7,055 bases of DNA from Defluviitaleaceae bacterium (GTDB taxonomy: Bacteria > Bacillota > Clostridia > Lachnospirales > UBA5962), in the NCBI GenBank assembly GCA_009787435.1, contig WRFW01000145.1, forward strand, positions 1 through 7,055, in the 5' to 3' direction. Under the pieces are notes generated by a model. It ran no database searches and was not told the origin of the DNA. It saw nothing but the letters and a program-made list of their open reading frames with translations. Shown piece after piece: positions 1 to 5,940 of the stretch. Numbering within the stretch: the stretch's first letter is position 1; every line of letters starts with the position of its first letter. Both the position numbers and the translations under genes were made by a program.

Positions 1-254
1 AACAAGGCATAGTTTTGGAAGACCATGCCTATATTTCTTTTTTCTACTTCTAAATTTGTTATATCTATATTATCTATAGTGATTGTGCCGCTTGCTGGAG
101 TAATAAAACCTGTTATACTACGAAGAGTAGTAGTTTTTCCACAGCCTGAAGGTCCTAATAGGGTAAAAAATTCACCCTCTTTCACCTCTAAGTTAATGCC
201 TTTTAGTGCTTCAAAAGTTCCAAAGTTCACTTTTATATCGTTTAATTTTATCAC
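1..254 (-). CDS. ABC importer ATP-binding protein, N-terminal part (runs off the window)
   Basis: This is the nucleotide-binding subunit of an ABC importer, which would sit on the cytoplasmic face and hydrolyse ATP to drive uptake. Only the first 84 codons are inside the window. The Walker A motif GPSGCGKTT is at residues 34-42, and the Q-loop (MVFQNYAL) has its glutamine at residue 80. The spacing from the N-terminus to Walker A and the FQNYAL Q-loop are typical of the spermidine/iron(III)/aminoethylphosphonate (PotA/FbpC-like) ATPase group. I chose a GTG start at 254 because an in-frame TAA lies two codons upstream, and an AGGATAGG ribosome-binding sequence sits 7 nt before the GTG. It follows the substrate-binding lipoprotein gene by 112 nt with no promoter I can defend in between, so it is probably co-transcribed with it. 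The permease gene is not in the window and would be expected further left. The substrate cannot be assigned from this fragment. Confidence 0.93.
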   Translation of the reverse strand, partial: MIKLNDIKVNFGTFEALKGINLEVKEGEFFTLLGPSGCGKTTTLRSITGFITPASGTITIDNIDITNLEVEKRNIGMVFQNYAL

Positions 255-279
255 TTCTTAACCTATCCTAATTTGTGAA

Positions 280-354
280 TTAATCATTTATATAGCTGCT
301 CACAATTTGAAAAGCAGTGGCTAAAAATCGTTCACTAGCTATATAAATGCTTAA
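280..354. repeat. 13-bp perfect inverted repeat in the intercistronic gap
   Basis: CATTTATATAGCT at 285-297 is repeated as its exact inverse complement AGCTATATAAATG at 337-349. The arms are separated by 39 nt, and pairing extends weakly outward to about 280/354. In the minus-strand transcript this forms a long stem between the binding-protein stop and the ATPase start. The downstream side lacks a U-run, so I do not call it an intrinsic terminator. By analogy with other importer operons it could protect the 3' end of the binding-protein mRNA or reduce expression of the downstream gene, but that is inference. It could also be a very short miniature-element-like insertion; no target-site duplication is visible. 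Confidence 0.75.
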
Positions 355-366
355 ATAAAATACTTT

Positions 367-1464
367 TTAGTGTAAATAGTTTAAATATATATGTTCTAAC
401 CAAGCCGGCATATTAGGAGCGATTACATCCCAATTAATGTGTTGCTCTGGAATAGCGGCTATAGCAAGCGTCGCATCGCTTAAGCCTGAATGTGCAGCAG
501 GGTTAGCAGGCAAATAATCAAAAGCTATACCAAATCCATTCATAACTTCTGCACTGCCAAACCAATTTATAAAACGCTGTGCTGCTTCTTCGTTGTTAGC
601 ACCATTTATAAGGGCTACCCCCTCCACAGAGAAAGGAATACCAATCTCCGGCACGACAACCCCAGCCTCCATATTAAACTGTGCTTCACGAGGAGCAATG
701 CCCATATGCCAAATTTGACCCATTGCAACTTCTGAAGCAGGGTTTACCATTTCAACAAAAATATCTTCGTTTGTCATAACGCCATTTGCAAATTTAGCAG
801 CAATATTCCCCCAACCCTCTGCTGATATTCCTAGATGCCCGCTATCATCTAAAAATCTGGTAAAAATACCGCTAAGTATCATATGTACGGTGCTTCCTGT
901 TAAAGCATTTGGGAAAGTATAGCGGCCGTGAAATTCTTCATTGTGCCATAAGTCTAGCCAATCTGTTGGTGCTTCTTCTGGGGTTATTTGCGCTAAATCA
1001 TAAGCTAGCAAGTTCCCTACTAAAGCGACTGCATGAAAATAACCATTTGGGTTGTTTAAATGTGTAGGAACTTCATTTGCCCATATAGGCACATAAGGTG
1101 TGATTGCACCCTCTGCTACTAATTCTGCCCAAAGAAGTTGGTTAAGCCCGAAGACAACATCTGCTTGCGGGTTGCCCTGCTCTGCAATAATACGGTTTGC
1201 AATAGCGACACCGCCAGCGTCTACAAGCTGTAAATCAATACCTATTTGGCGAGCTTGCTCGGCAATCCATTCGCCACGCCCATCTGAAATAGCATTTGAA
1301 TAAAGCACAACAACGTCTAAAACTTCAATATTATCCGAAGCTGTGTCTGCTGGCGGTGATGTTTCTGCCCCCCCATTTGGTTGTGGCTGGTATACACCAT
1401 TTCCACAAGATGATAAAACAAATGGGACTGATAAGGCAAACAAGGGCATTAAAGTTTTTTTCAT
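367..1464 (-). CDS. ABC importer substrate-binding lipoprotein (iron/aminoethylphosphonate-type family)
   Basis: This is an extracytoplasmic solute-binding lipoprotein of 365 residues that would capture ligand outside the membrane and deliver it to an ABC permease. I use the ATG at 1464 rather than the one at 1509, because GGAGG at 1470-1474 stands 5 nt before it. From there the protein begins with a proper signal peptide: MKK, a hydrophobic stretch at about 5-17, and a lipobox LSSC with the acylated cysteine at residue 20. A low-complexity Pro/Gly/Ser tether (21-45) follows. The segment around residues 86-107, with RIIAEQGNPQADVVFG, matches the conserved 'RI.AE..NP.ADVV.G' pattern of AfuA/FbpA/PhnS-class binding proteins. 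The C-terminal lobe has DYLPANPAA (316-324) where ferric-binding members usually carry a pair of tyrosines; only one is seen here. Iron therefore cannot be assumed, and 2-aminoethylphosphonate or another ligand is possible. The gene heads an operon with the ATPase and has its own promoter. Confidence 0.92.
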   Translation of the reverse strand: MKKTLMPLFALSVPFVLSSCGNGVYQPQPNGGAETSPPADTASDNIEVLDVVVLYSNAISDGRGEWIAEQARQIGIDLQLVDAGGVAIANRIIAEQGNPQADVVFGLNQLLWAELVAEGAITPYVPIWANEVPTHLNNPNGYFHAVALVGNLLAYDLAQITPEEAPTDWLDLWHNEEFHGRYTFPNALTGSTVHMILSGIFTRFLDDSGHLGISAEGWGNIAAKFANGVMTNEDIFVEMVNPASEVAMGQIWHMGIAPREAQFNMEAGVVVPEIGIPFSVEGVALINGANNEEAAQRFINWFGSAEVMNGFGIAFDYLPANPAAHSGLSDATLAIAAIPEQHINWDVIAPNMPAWLEHIYLNYLH

Positions 1465-1511
1465 TTTTTCCTCCAAAAATGTATTGCTTAATTTTATTAA
1501 GTAACGCAATC

Positions 1512-1540
1512 ATTTTAATCCATTCTTGTGAGTTTGTCAA
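1512..1540 (-). promoter_or_regulatory. Consensus sigma-A-type promoter of the ABC importer operon
   Basis: A perfect -35 box TTGACA (1535-1540) and a -10 box TAAAAT (1512-1517) are separated by exactly 17 nt. Transcription would start near 1505, giving a leader of about 40 nt before the binding-protein ATG at 1464. The promoter lies downstream of the terminator of the preceding pbp operon, so the importer is an independent transcription unit. Confidence 0.85.
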
Positions 1541-1561
1541 GCAAATTTCAAAATTTTTTTA

Positions 1562-1616
1562 TGCAAATTTTGCATTTTTAAAAAAATGCCGAAATTTAAA
1601 TTATGCCAAATTTAAA
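1562..1616. repeat. Cluster of short palindromes and direct repeats upstream of the importer promoter
   Basis: Reading the plus strand, TGCAAATTTTGCA (1562-1574) is an odd-length palindrome. It overlaps a second, GCATTTTTAAAAAAATGC (1572-1589). Two direct repeats follow, ATGCCGAAATTTAAA (1586-1600) and ATGCCAAATTTAAA (1603-1616). The cluster begins about 20 bp upstream of the -35 box (1535-1540), a usual place for an activator site or UP-like element. The arrangement is consistent with operator sites, but the A+T richness makes chance symmetry easy, and I recognise no named operator consensus here. Confidence 0.4.
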
Positions 1617-1680
1617 CTTTAGCCAAGTTAATTAAAATTTTTAAGCAAATAGAGTATGTTCGTTTAAATAATGTCTAAAT

Positions 1681-1705
1681 AAAAAAGAGAGCCAAAAAGG
1701 CTCTC
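1681..1705 (-). terminator. Intrinsic terminator of the rsmH-ftsL-pbp operon
   Basis: A perfect 7-bp stem (GAGAGCC at 1687-1693 with GGCTCTC at 1699-1705) encloses a 5-nt loop. On the minus strand a run of six T follows immediately (1681-1686). It begins about 30 nt after the PBP stop codon. The opposite side carries a shorter T-rich stretch (1708-1712), so it may work weakly in both directions. It separates the cell-division operon from the importer operon. Confidence 0.92.
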
Positions 1706-1736
1706 AATTTTTATAAAAACATTTTTGCCAAACCAT

Positions 1737-4022
1737 TTATTCTACAATTATACTAACGCTAGTCCCCTCGCCTACTCTGGAATTTTCTAAGGGCATTTGT
1801 GCGGTTATAATTCCTTGCAAATTTTCGTTTTCATGGACATAAAAAACACTATAATTAAACCCTAGCCCTAAGAGCATATAAGATGCGGTGTATACATCTA
1901 AGCCTAATAAGTTTGGAACAAAATAGCTCTGCTCTTCTTCATTTTCATACTCGTCTGCTTCTTCTAAAAATAAAAATACCCTAGTACCGATTGGCAAACT
2001 TATACCCTCTGCTGGGTGCTGAGAAGTTACAACTGTTCCTCTTCCAGAAACATCTGGAATTAAACCTTTTTCAATAATTTTATTAACAGCTGCAACAGAG
2101 CTTAAGCCCACATAATCTTCCAAAATAGCTGAATCTTGAAAAGGAACAGAAACGGTAGTGTGAACACCACGAATTAATACTATTTGCTCCATTACTTCGC
2201 GTGCCATATGCCCTATTATACCTGCAGGAAGCCTACTAGGCCCACCATTAAATTCTGGAATATACAAAGTTACGATAACGCTATACCTAGGATTTTCAAC
2301 AGGTAAATAAGTTATAAAAGAATTAGAATATTGAAAACTTCCTCTTGTGTGCTGCTGCCCTGTCCCTGTTTTGCCACCTACACTAACACCCTCTACTCTT
2401 GCTGTTGTGCCTGTTGCTCTTTGCCAAGAGACTGTTCTTTCCATTTCTTCACGCCAAAAATCGCTAGTTGAGCTTGAAAGAATATTTCTTAAAACCGCTG
2501 GCTCATTTTCTGAAATTATATTTCCTGCTTGGTCAACTATGCCTGAAACTATAAAAGGCCGCATTAAATAGCCGCCATTTATTATAGCATTAAAACTATT
2601 TAAAGCTTGTATAGGGGTCATATTAAAGCCTTGCCCTATTGAAGAAGTAGCAAGCTCAACTGGGTTTAGTTCATCTCTCGTATAAGTAAGTGATAAAACG
2701 CTAGCTTCGCCGACTAAATCAACACCTGTAAGCTGACCAACACCAAAATCACGAACCCAATCATAAAAACGGTCTCTACCGAGCAAGTTACCTATCATAA
2801 TTGCAGCTACATTGCAAGAAACAGCCATAGCATCTGAAAGTGATATATCACCATGGGTGCTTCCGTGGGCAAATATCCAACAATGTATTCTTTGCCCGCC
2901 AATATCTATAAAACCAGGGCAATAAAAATGAGAATTTATATTAATTAAACCCTCTTCAAGAGCTGCCGCCGCTATAAGCGGTTTAAAAATAGAGCCAGGC
3001 TCAAAAGAATGGTTTATATTAGAATTTGCCCATATTCTAAAAAATTCCCCTGTTCGCTGCTCACCCTCTATAGTTCTAAGCCTGTCTCGCATACGAGGGC
3101 TTGTAACATCGCCTATGTATGTTGGTGCTGCATTATTAAAGCTTGGGTATTGAACCATAGAAACAATTTCACCAGTGTGTGGATTTGTAACTATTATCAT
3201 ACCTCTTCTTACTTCATATTTAGATGAATATCTCGTTACTATTTCTAGAAGGCGTTCTTGTAAGGCGGCATCTAGAGTAGTTAATAAAGTTTTCCCATTT
3301 ACGGGCAAAAACTCATTAGTTTGGGCTATCCCATGCTCTGTGAATTGACGAATTCTACGCCCTGGCGTTCCTGAAAGAGCTGTATTATAATAGCCTTCTA
3401 ATCCCCAGTGGTTTCCATCACCACTTAAAAAGCCGATTACATTAGCTGCTAAATAGCCACGGGGGTAAGTTCTGCTTGTATCTTCTTCTAAAACTATAAA
3501 TGGAAAGTGATTTATAAAATTTTGGGCTAGAATTGGACTTATTCCCCGTTCTAAAATTAAAAAGTTTGTATCTCTTGCGGGTCTTCCATAACTTTCTGTG
3601 CCATATTCTCGTGAAATTTCAAAATAGCTTTCTAATCTACCTGCTTCAAGATCTAAATGGTAATTAAGGGCTTCTAAGGCTGAATTTGCTCTATTTCTAT
3701 CATTAACCCTTGTGCCGTGCACTGAATCATGAATTAAGCGAACATCTATTATTACATTATAAACAGAAGATCCTATAGCTAAAAGCTGACCATTTCTATC
3801 CATAATATTACCGCGGTTAGGTGTTATAAACTGGTCCACATTGCGGTGTAAAGCTTGCTGCCTTATAGCTCTTCTATAATATTCATCTCCATAGACTATG
3901 TAAATATAAAGGGTTCTTGAAAATAGACCTATAAAAGCAATTAAAAAACCAATTAACAAAAACCGCTGTTTTCTAGTCCTTTTAAGCAAAAGCCTTTCTC
4001 GCTTGCTTTTCTTTTTTTTCAT
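1737..4022 (-). CDS. PASTA-domain class B penicillin-binding protein (PBP2B/SpoVD-like DD-transpeptidase)
   Basis: This 761-residue monofunctional D,D-transpeptidase cross-links peptidoglycan and is anchored by one N-terminal membrane segment. The domain order is: a basic cytoplasmic tail (1-20), a transmembrane helix (about 21-43), a PBP dimerisation/pedestal domain with RGNIMDRNGQ (70-79) and WGLEGYYN (206-213), and a transpeptidase domain (about 270-615). The three active-site motifs are intact: SIFK with nucleophile S344 and K347, SCN at 402-404, and KTG at 551-553. Two PASTA domains follow (about 632-687 and 700-760), joined by a strongly acidic linker (EEADEYENEEE, 687-697). Two PASTA repeats resemble vegetative PBP2B more than the usual single-PASTA SpoVD, but position and sequence alone do not separate a division role from a sporulation role. 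It starts 3 nt after the ftsL stop, with a GGAG about 11 nt upstream inside the ftsL end, so translation is probably coupled. It is the last gene of its operon. Confidence 0.96.
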   Translation of the reverse strand: MKKKKSKRERLLLKRTRKQRFLLIGFLIAFIGLFSRTLYIYIVYGDEYYRRAIRQQALHRNVDQFITPNRGNIMDRNGQLLAIGSSVYNVIIDVRLIHDSVHGTRVNDRNRANSALEALNYHLDLEAGRLESYFEISREYGTESYGRPARDTNFLILERGISPILAQNFINHFPFIVLEEDTSRTYPRGYLAANVIGFLSGDGNHWGLEGYYNTALSGTPGRRIRQFTEHGIAQTNEFLPVNGKTLLTTLDAALQERLLEIVTRYSSKYEVRRGMIIVTNPHTGEIVSMVQYPSFNNAAPTYIGDVTSPRMRDRLRTIEGEQRTGEFFRIWANSNINHSFEPGSIFKPLIAAAALEEGLININSHFYCPGFIDIGGQRIHCWIFAHGSTHGDISLSDAMAVSCNVAAIMIGNLLGRDRFYDWVRDFGVGQLTGVDLVGEASVLSLTYTRDELNPVELATSSIGQGFNMTPIQALNSFNAIINGGYLMRPFIVSGIVDQAGNIISENEPAVLRNILSSSTSDFWREEMERTVSWQRATGTTARVEGVSVGGKTGTGQQHTRGSFQYSNSFITYLPVENPRYSVIVTLYIPEFNGGPSRLPAGIIGHMAREVMEQIVLIRGVHTTVSVPFQDSAILEDYVGLSSVAAVNKIIEKGLIPDVSGRGTVVTSQHPAEGISLPIGTRVFLFLEEADEYENEEEQSYFVPNLLGLDVYTASYMLLGLGFNYSVFYVHENENLQGIITAQMPLENSRVGEGTSVSIIVE

Positions 4023-4025
4023 CTT

Positions 4026-4592
4026 TTATCTATCTCCTATTAAAAATACCAAAAATCTTGCAGCAAAACTTGCAAATCCATCAAAAAAATGTGGTTCATA
4101 TTGCGGCAAAAGTGTAAAATCTATTTCAGGCGTTCGCACTGGCGGCAAAACTATATGCTCTATTTGATGCAAAAGTGGCTCTGCCATATTTAAAGAAGTT
4201 CTAGCTAAATAATCTATATCTAACATATCTAAATCCCCAGAAAGCTCTATTAATAAAGCGTTGTTTGTATTTAAAATATCTGCAAGCTGGGTTTCTAATT
4301 GCGTATTTTGAATACGTTGCAAAGTTACGTTTGCACCAGAGATTAGAGTTACAACGCCTAAAGCAAATCCTAAAAAAGTTAAAATGTATACAGAAAATGG
4401 TATTTTTTTTCTACTAACATCTTGCACGTATTTAATTTGAGGCTTTTTAGCCTTATTAAGATTTGATGATTGAGAAGCTTTTTTATTTCTACTATAGTTG
4501 TTATTATTTAAGTTTCTAGCTGGCTGGCTGTTTCTAGCCCTTGGGCTTCTATTTTGGGGGCTTATATTTGATTTCCTTTGACTAGCTTGCAT
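4026..4592 (-). CDS. ftsL: FtsL/DivIC-family division protein, extended at both ends
   Basis: This is a probable bitopic septum protein that would partner with the DivIB/DivIC-type complex and the neighbouring transpeptidase. It has 188 residues against roughly 100-130 for many family members. Residues 1-60 form a low-complexity, basic Asn/Ser/Arg/Lys-rich cytoplasmic tail, and residues 66-86 form a transmembrane helix. Residues 88-118 are a heptad-like coiled-coil with LQRIQNTQLETQLADI. They are followed by IDYLARTSLNMAEPLLHQIEHI (126-147), which matches the 'I...A...LGM..P...Q...I' signature of FtsL/DivIC. After this the protein continues for about 40 residues, including a hydrophobic patch at 172-186 that the family usually lacks. 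AGGAG sits about 8 nt before the ATG. The assignment rests on architecture and on location between rsmH and a class B PBP, because sequence conservation in this family is low. Confidence 0.85.
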   Translation of the reverse strand: MQASQRKSNISPQNRSPRARNSQPARNLNNNNYSRNKKASQSSNLNKAKKPQIKYVQDVSRKKIPFSVYILTFLGFALGVVTLISGANVTLQRIQNTQLETQLADILNTNNALLIELSGDLDMLDIDYLARTSLNMAEPLLHQIEHIVLPPVRTPEIDFTLLPQYEPHFFDGFASFAARFLVFLIGDR

Positions 4593-4596
4593 CTGT

Positions 4597-4614
4597 TTCT
4601 CTCCTATGAGAGAA
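4597..4614 (-). promoter_or_regulatory. Hairpin sequestering the ftsL ribosome binding site
   Basis: In the minus-strand transcript, UUCUCUC-AUAG-GAGAGAA forms a perfect 7-bp stem with a 4-nt loop. The ftsL Shine-Dalgarno AGGAG (4601-4605) lies in the loop edge and 3' arm, 8 nt before the ATG at 4592. The element fits entirely within the 39-nt gap after rsmH. It lacks a following U-run, so it is not a terminator. Hiding the binding site would lower ftsL translation unless ribosomes leaving rsmH or another factor open it; this effect is inferred. Confidence 0.6.
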
Positions 4615-4631
4615 TAGACAAATCTTGAAAA

Positions 4632-5564
4632 CTATTTGCCCAAACTCTCTCCTACACGAAGTTTAGCACTTTTAGAACGCTTATTTCGTTTAATTTCTTC
4701 TTCTGTTGGCAATATCATTTTTTTTGCACTTAAAATTTTTTCATTTCCGCAAACACAAGGAAGTGCCCTTGGGCATTCACAAGGATTTTCTAATTTTTTA
4801 AAAGTTTTTTTCACTATACGGTCTTCAAGGGAATGAAAAGTTATAATGCAAATTCGCCCGCCAAAATTAAGAAAAGGGATTAAATCTTTTATTGTGCTTT
4901 CAATAATTTGAAGCTCTCCATTAACCTCTATTCTTATAGCTTGGAAAGTTCGTTTCACTGCATCCATTTCATATTTTTTTGGAACAGCATTTTTAATTAT
5001 ATTTACTAATTCAAGGGTCGTTTCAACGGGTCTAGCTAAGATTATAGCACGAGCTATAAATTTTGCCCCCTTTTCTTCGCCATATTCTTTTATAATTTTT
5101 ATAAGCTCTGCTTCTTCATAATCATTTACTACTTGAAAAGCAGTTTTGCTATCTTCTCTATTCATACGCATATCAAGCTTTGCTTCTTTCATATATGAAA
5201 AGCCACGCTCTGCTGTGTCTAACTGGTGGGAAGAAACCCCTAAATCAATTAAAACACCATCTATTTTAGATATTCCAAGCTTATTTAAAACTTTTTTCAC
5301 TTCATAAAAATTTGAATGAATTATAGTAATGTTTGGAGTATCTTTAAAAGTGAGCTGTGCACTTTTTATAGCGTCTACATCTCTATCAAAAGAGACGAGC
5401 TTTTTAACACCTGCTTTTAAAATAGCACTGGAATGCCCGCCTGCCCCTAATGTTAAATCTAAGTAAGTGCCACCCCTATGTAAATTTAAATTTTCAAGGC
5501 ATTCCTCTAACATAACTGGTATATGTTCAATCTTTTTTGGTTTTTCTTCGTAACTTATCATCAT
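4632..5564 (-). CDS. rsmH: 16S rRNA (cytosine-1402-N4)-methyltransferase RsmH (MraW)
   Basis: This is a cytoplasmic SAM-dependent enzyme that N4-methylates C1402 of 16S rRNA in the decoding centre. Its 310 residues match the usual family length. Motifs in order are the EHIPVMLEE N-terminal signature (13-21), the SAM-binding LDLTLGAGGHS (35-45), FDRD (59-62), DGVLIDLGVSSHQLD (102-116), RGFSY (120-124), LDMRM (130-134), TFQAIRIEVNGEL (206-218), FHSLEDRIVK (243-252), a cysteine cluster CECPRALPCVCG (262-273) and the basic end NKRSKSAKLR (294-303). I place the start at the first of two adjacent ATG codons (5564); the second (5561) is equally possible. No Shine-Dalgarno is visible upstream, and a promoter sits so close that the transcript may be leaderless. 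It opens the ftsL-pbp operon, as in dcw clusters, but without mraZ before it. Confidence 0.97.
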   Translation of the reverse strand: MMISYEEKPKKIEHIPVMLEECLENLNLHRGGTYLDLTLGAGGHSSAILKAGVKKLVSFDRDVDAIKSAQLTFKDTPNITIIHSNFYEVKKVLNKLGISKIDGVLIDLGVSSHQLDTAERGFSYMKEAKLDMRMNREDSKTAFQVVNDYEEAELIKIIKEYGEEKGAKFIARAIILARPVETTLELVNIIKNAVPKKYEMDAVKRTFQAIRIEVNGELQIIESTIKDLIPFLNFGGRICIITFHSLEDRIVKKTFKKLENPCECPRALPCVCGNEKILSAKKMILPTEEEIKRNKRSKSAKLRVGESLGK

Positions 5565-5567
5565 ACT

Positions 5568-5596
5568 ATTTTACACTATTTCAGAAGTTTTTTCAA
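5568..5596 (-). promoter_or_regulatory. Putative promoter directly abutting the rsmH start
   Basis: TTGAAA (5591-5596) and TAAAAT (5568-5573) are separated by exactly 17 nt, five of six and five of six matches to TTGACA/TATAAT. The -10 box ends only 3 nt before the first rsmH ATG. A start 7 nt downstream would fall on the A of the second ATG (5561), giving a leaderless mRNA. This agrees with the lack of a Shine-Dalgarno, but AT-rich DNA makes such matches common. Confidence 0.55.
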
Positions 5597-5669
5597 GTTG
5601 TTTTTTAACCACCTCCGGTGGGGCTGTAATGCCAAAGTATTCATATAACAAAGCTTTTCCTTGAATAAG
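5571..5669 (-). pseudogene. C-terminal remnant of a small unrecognised gene split by an hsdM fragment
   Basis: Immediately after an in-frame TAA (5670-5672) there is an open stretch of 32 codons. It contains ALLYEYFGITAPPEVVKKQL and ends at TAA (5571-5573), 6 nt before the rsmH ATG. It has no start codon of its own. Its reading frame is the same as that of the small ORF beginning at 6074, and together they read as one protein once the 270 nt at 5671-5940 are removed. The composition (hydrophobic and charged residues alternating, a PPEVV turn) looks like real coding sequence rather than a random frame, but I do not recognise a family. Confidence 0.5.
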
Positions 5670-5670
5670 T

Positions 5671-5940
5671 TACTGTGGCAATGCTCGTGCCAAAAAATAA
5701 ATTGCTAGGCAGTTGTATAACAGATTCTACAAAATTTTGCCTTATTAAATATTCACGGATTGTTTTTTCTGCACCGCCCCGATAAAGCACACCAGGAAAT
5801 TCTACAATAGCAGCCGCTCCTTTTGATGATAGATAATGAAGTATGTGCATAGTAAAAGCTAGGTCTGCTTTGCTTTTTGGTGAAAGCTTGCCTGCGGGTG
5901 AATAGCGTTCATCATTTATTAGAATAGGATTATCATCACC
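5671..5940 (-). pseudogene. Internal fragment of a type I restriction-modification methyltransferase (HsdM)
   Basis: Ninety consecutive codons match a highly conserved internal segment of type I DNA N6-adenine methyltransferase subunits. The run starts GDDNPILINDERYSPAG, passes through KSKADLAFTMHILHYLSSKG, AAAIVEFPGVLYRGGAEK and SVIQLPSNLFFGTSIAT, and stops abruptly. In full-length HsdM this segment directly follows the catalytic NPPY motif, so both the SAM-binding motif and NPPY are missing and no activity is possible. A TAA immediately precedes the first glycine codon, and the frame runs on into unrelated sequence, ending at TGA (5641-5643). The fragment has no internal stop or frameshift, so its capture may be recent. 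There is no hsdR, hsdS or transposase nearby. A 69-residue peptide from the ATG at 5850 could in principle be translated but has no good ribosome binding site. Confidence 0.85.

Noticed and set aside
25..261. Plus-strand ORF of 78 codons opposite the ABC ATPase gene
   Set aside because: It is the antisense shadow of the Walker A region of the minus-strand ATPase and shows no family resemblance or ribosome binding site.
1465..1509. Upstream ATG at 1509 for the binding-protein gene
   Set aside because: It would place 15 residues before a normal lipoprotein signal peptide, lacks a Shine-Dalgarno and lies at the predicted transcription start; the ATG at 1464 has GGAGG at ideal spacing.
1483..1510. 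Hairpin in the binding-protein leader (CTTAAT/ATTAAG plus ATTG/CAAT with a bulge)
   Set aside because: The outer pairs lie before or at the predicted transcription start, leaving only six A/U-rich pairs; too weak to call a riboswitch or attenuator.
1645..1665. Half-site resembling a Gram-positive LexA box (CGAAC) upstream of the importer
   Set aside because: The second half-site GTTC at the required 4-nt spacing is absent on inspection.
4011..4020. A8 homopolymer at codons 2-4 of the PBP gene as a slippage or phase-variation tract
   Set aside because: Eight A in a lysine-rich start is common in AT-rich genomes and nothing nearby suggests switching.
5641..5850. 69-codon ORF from 5850 as an independent gene
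   Set aside because: It is an internal part of the hsdM fragment; the homology extends 30 codons upstream of its ATG, and its last ten or so codons are unrelated sequence past the breakpoint.
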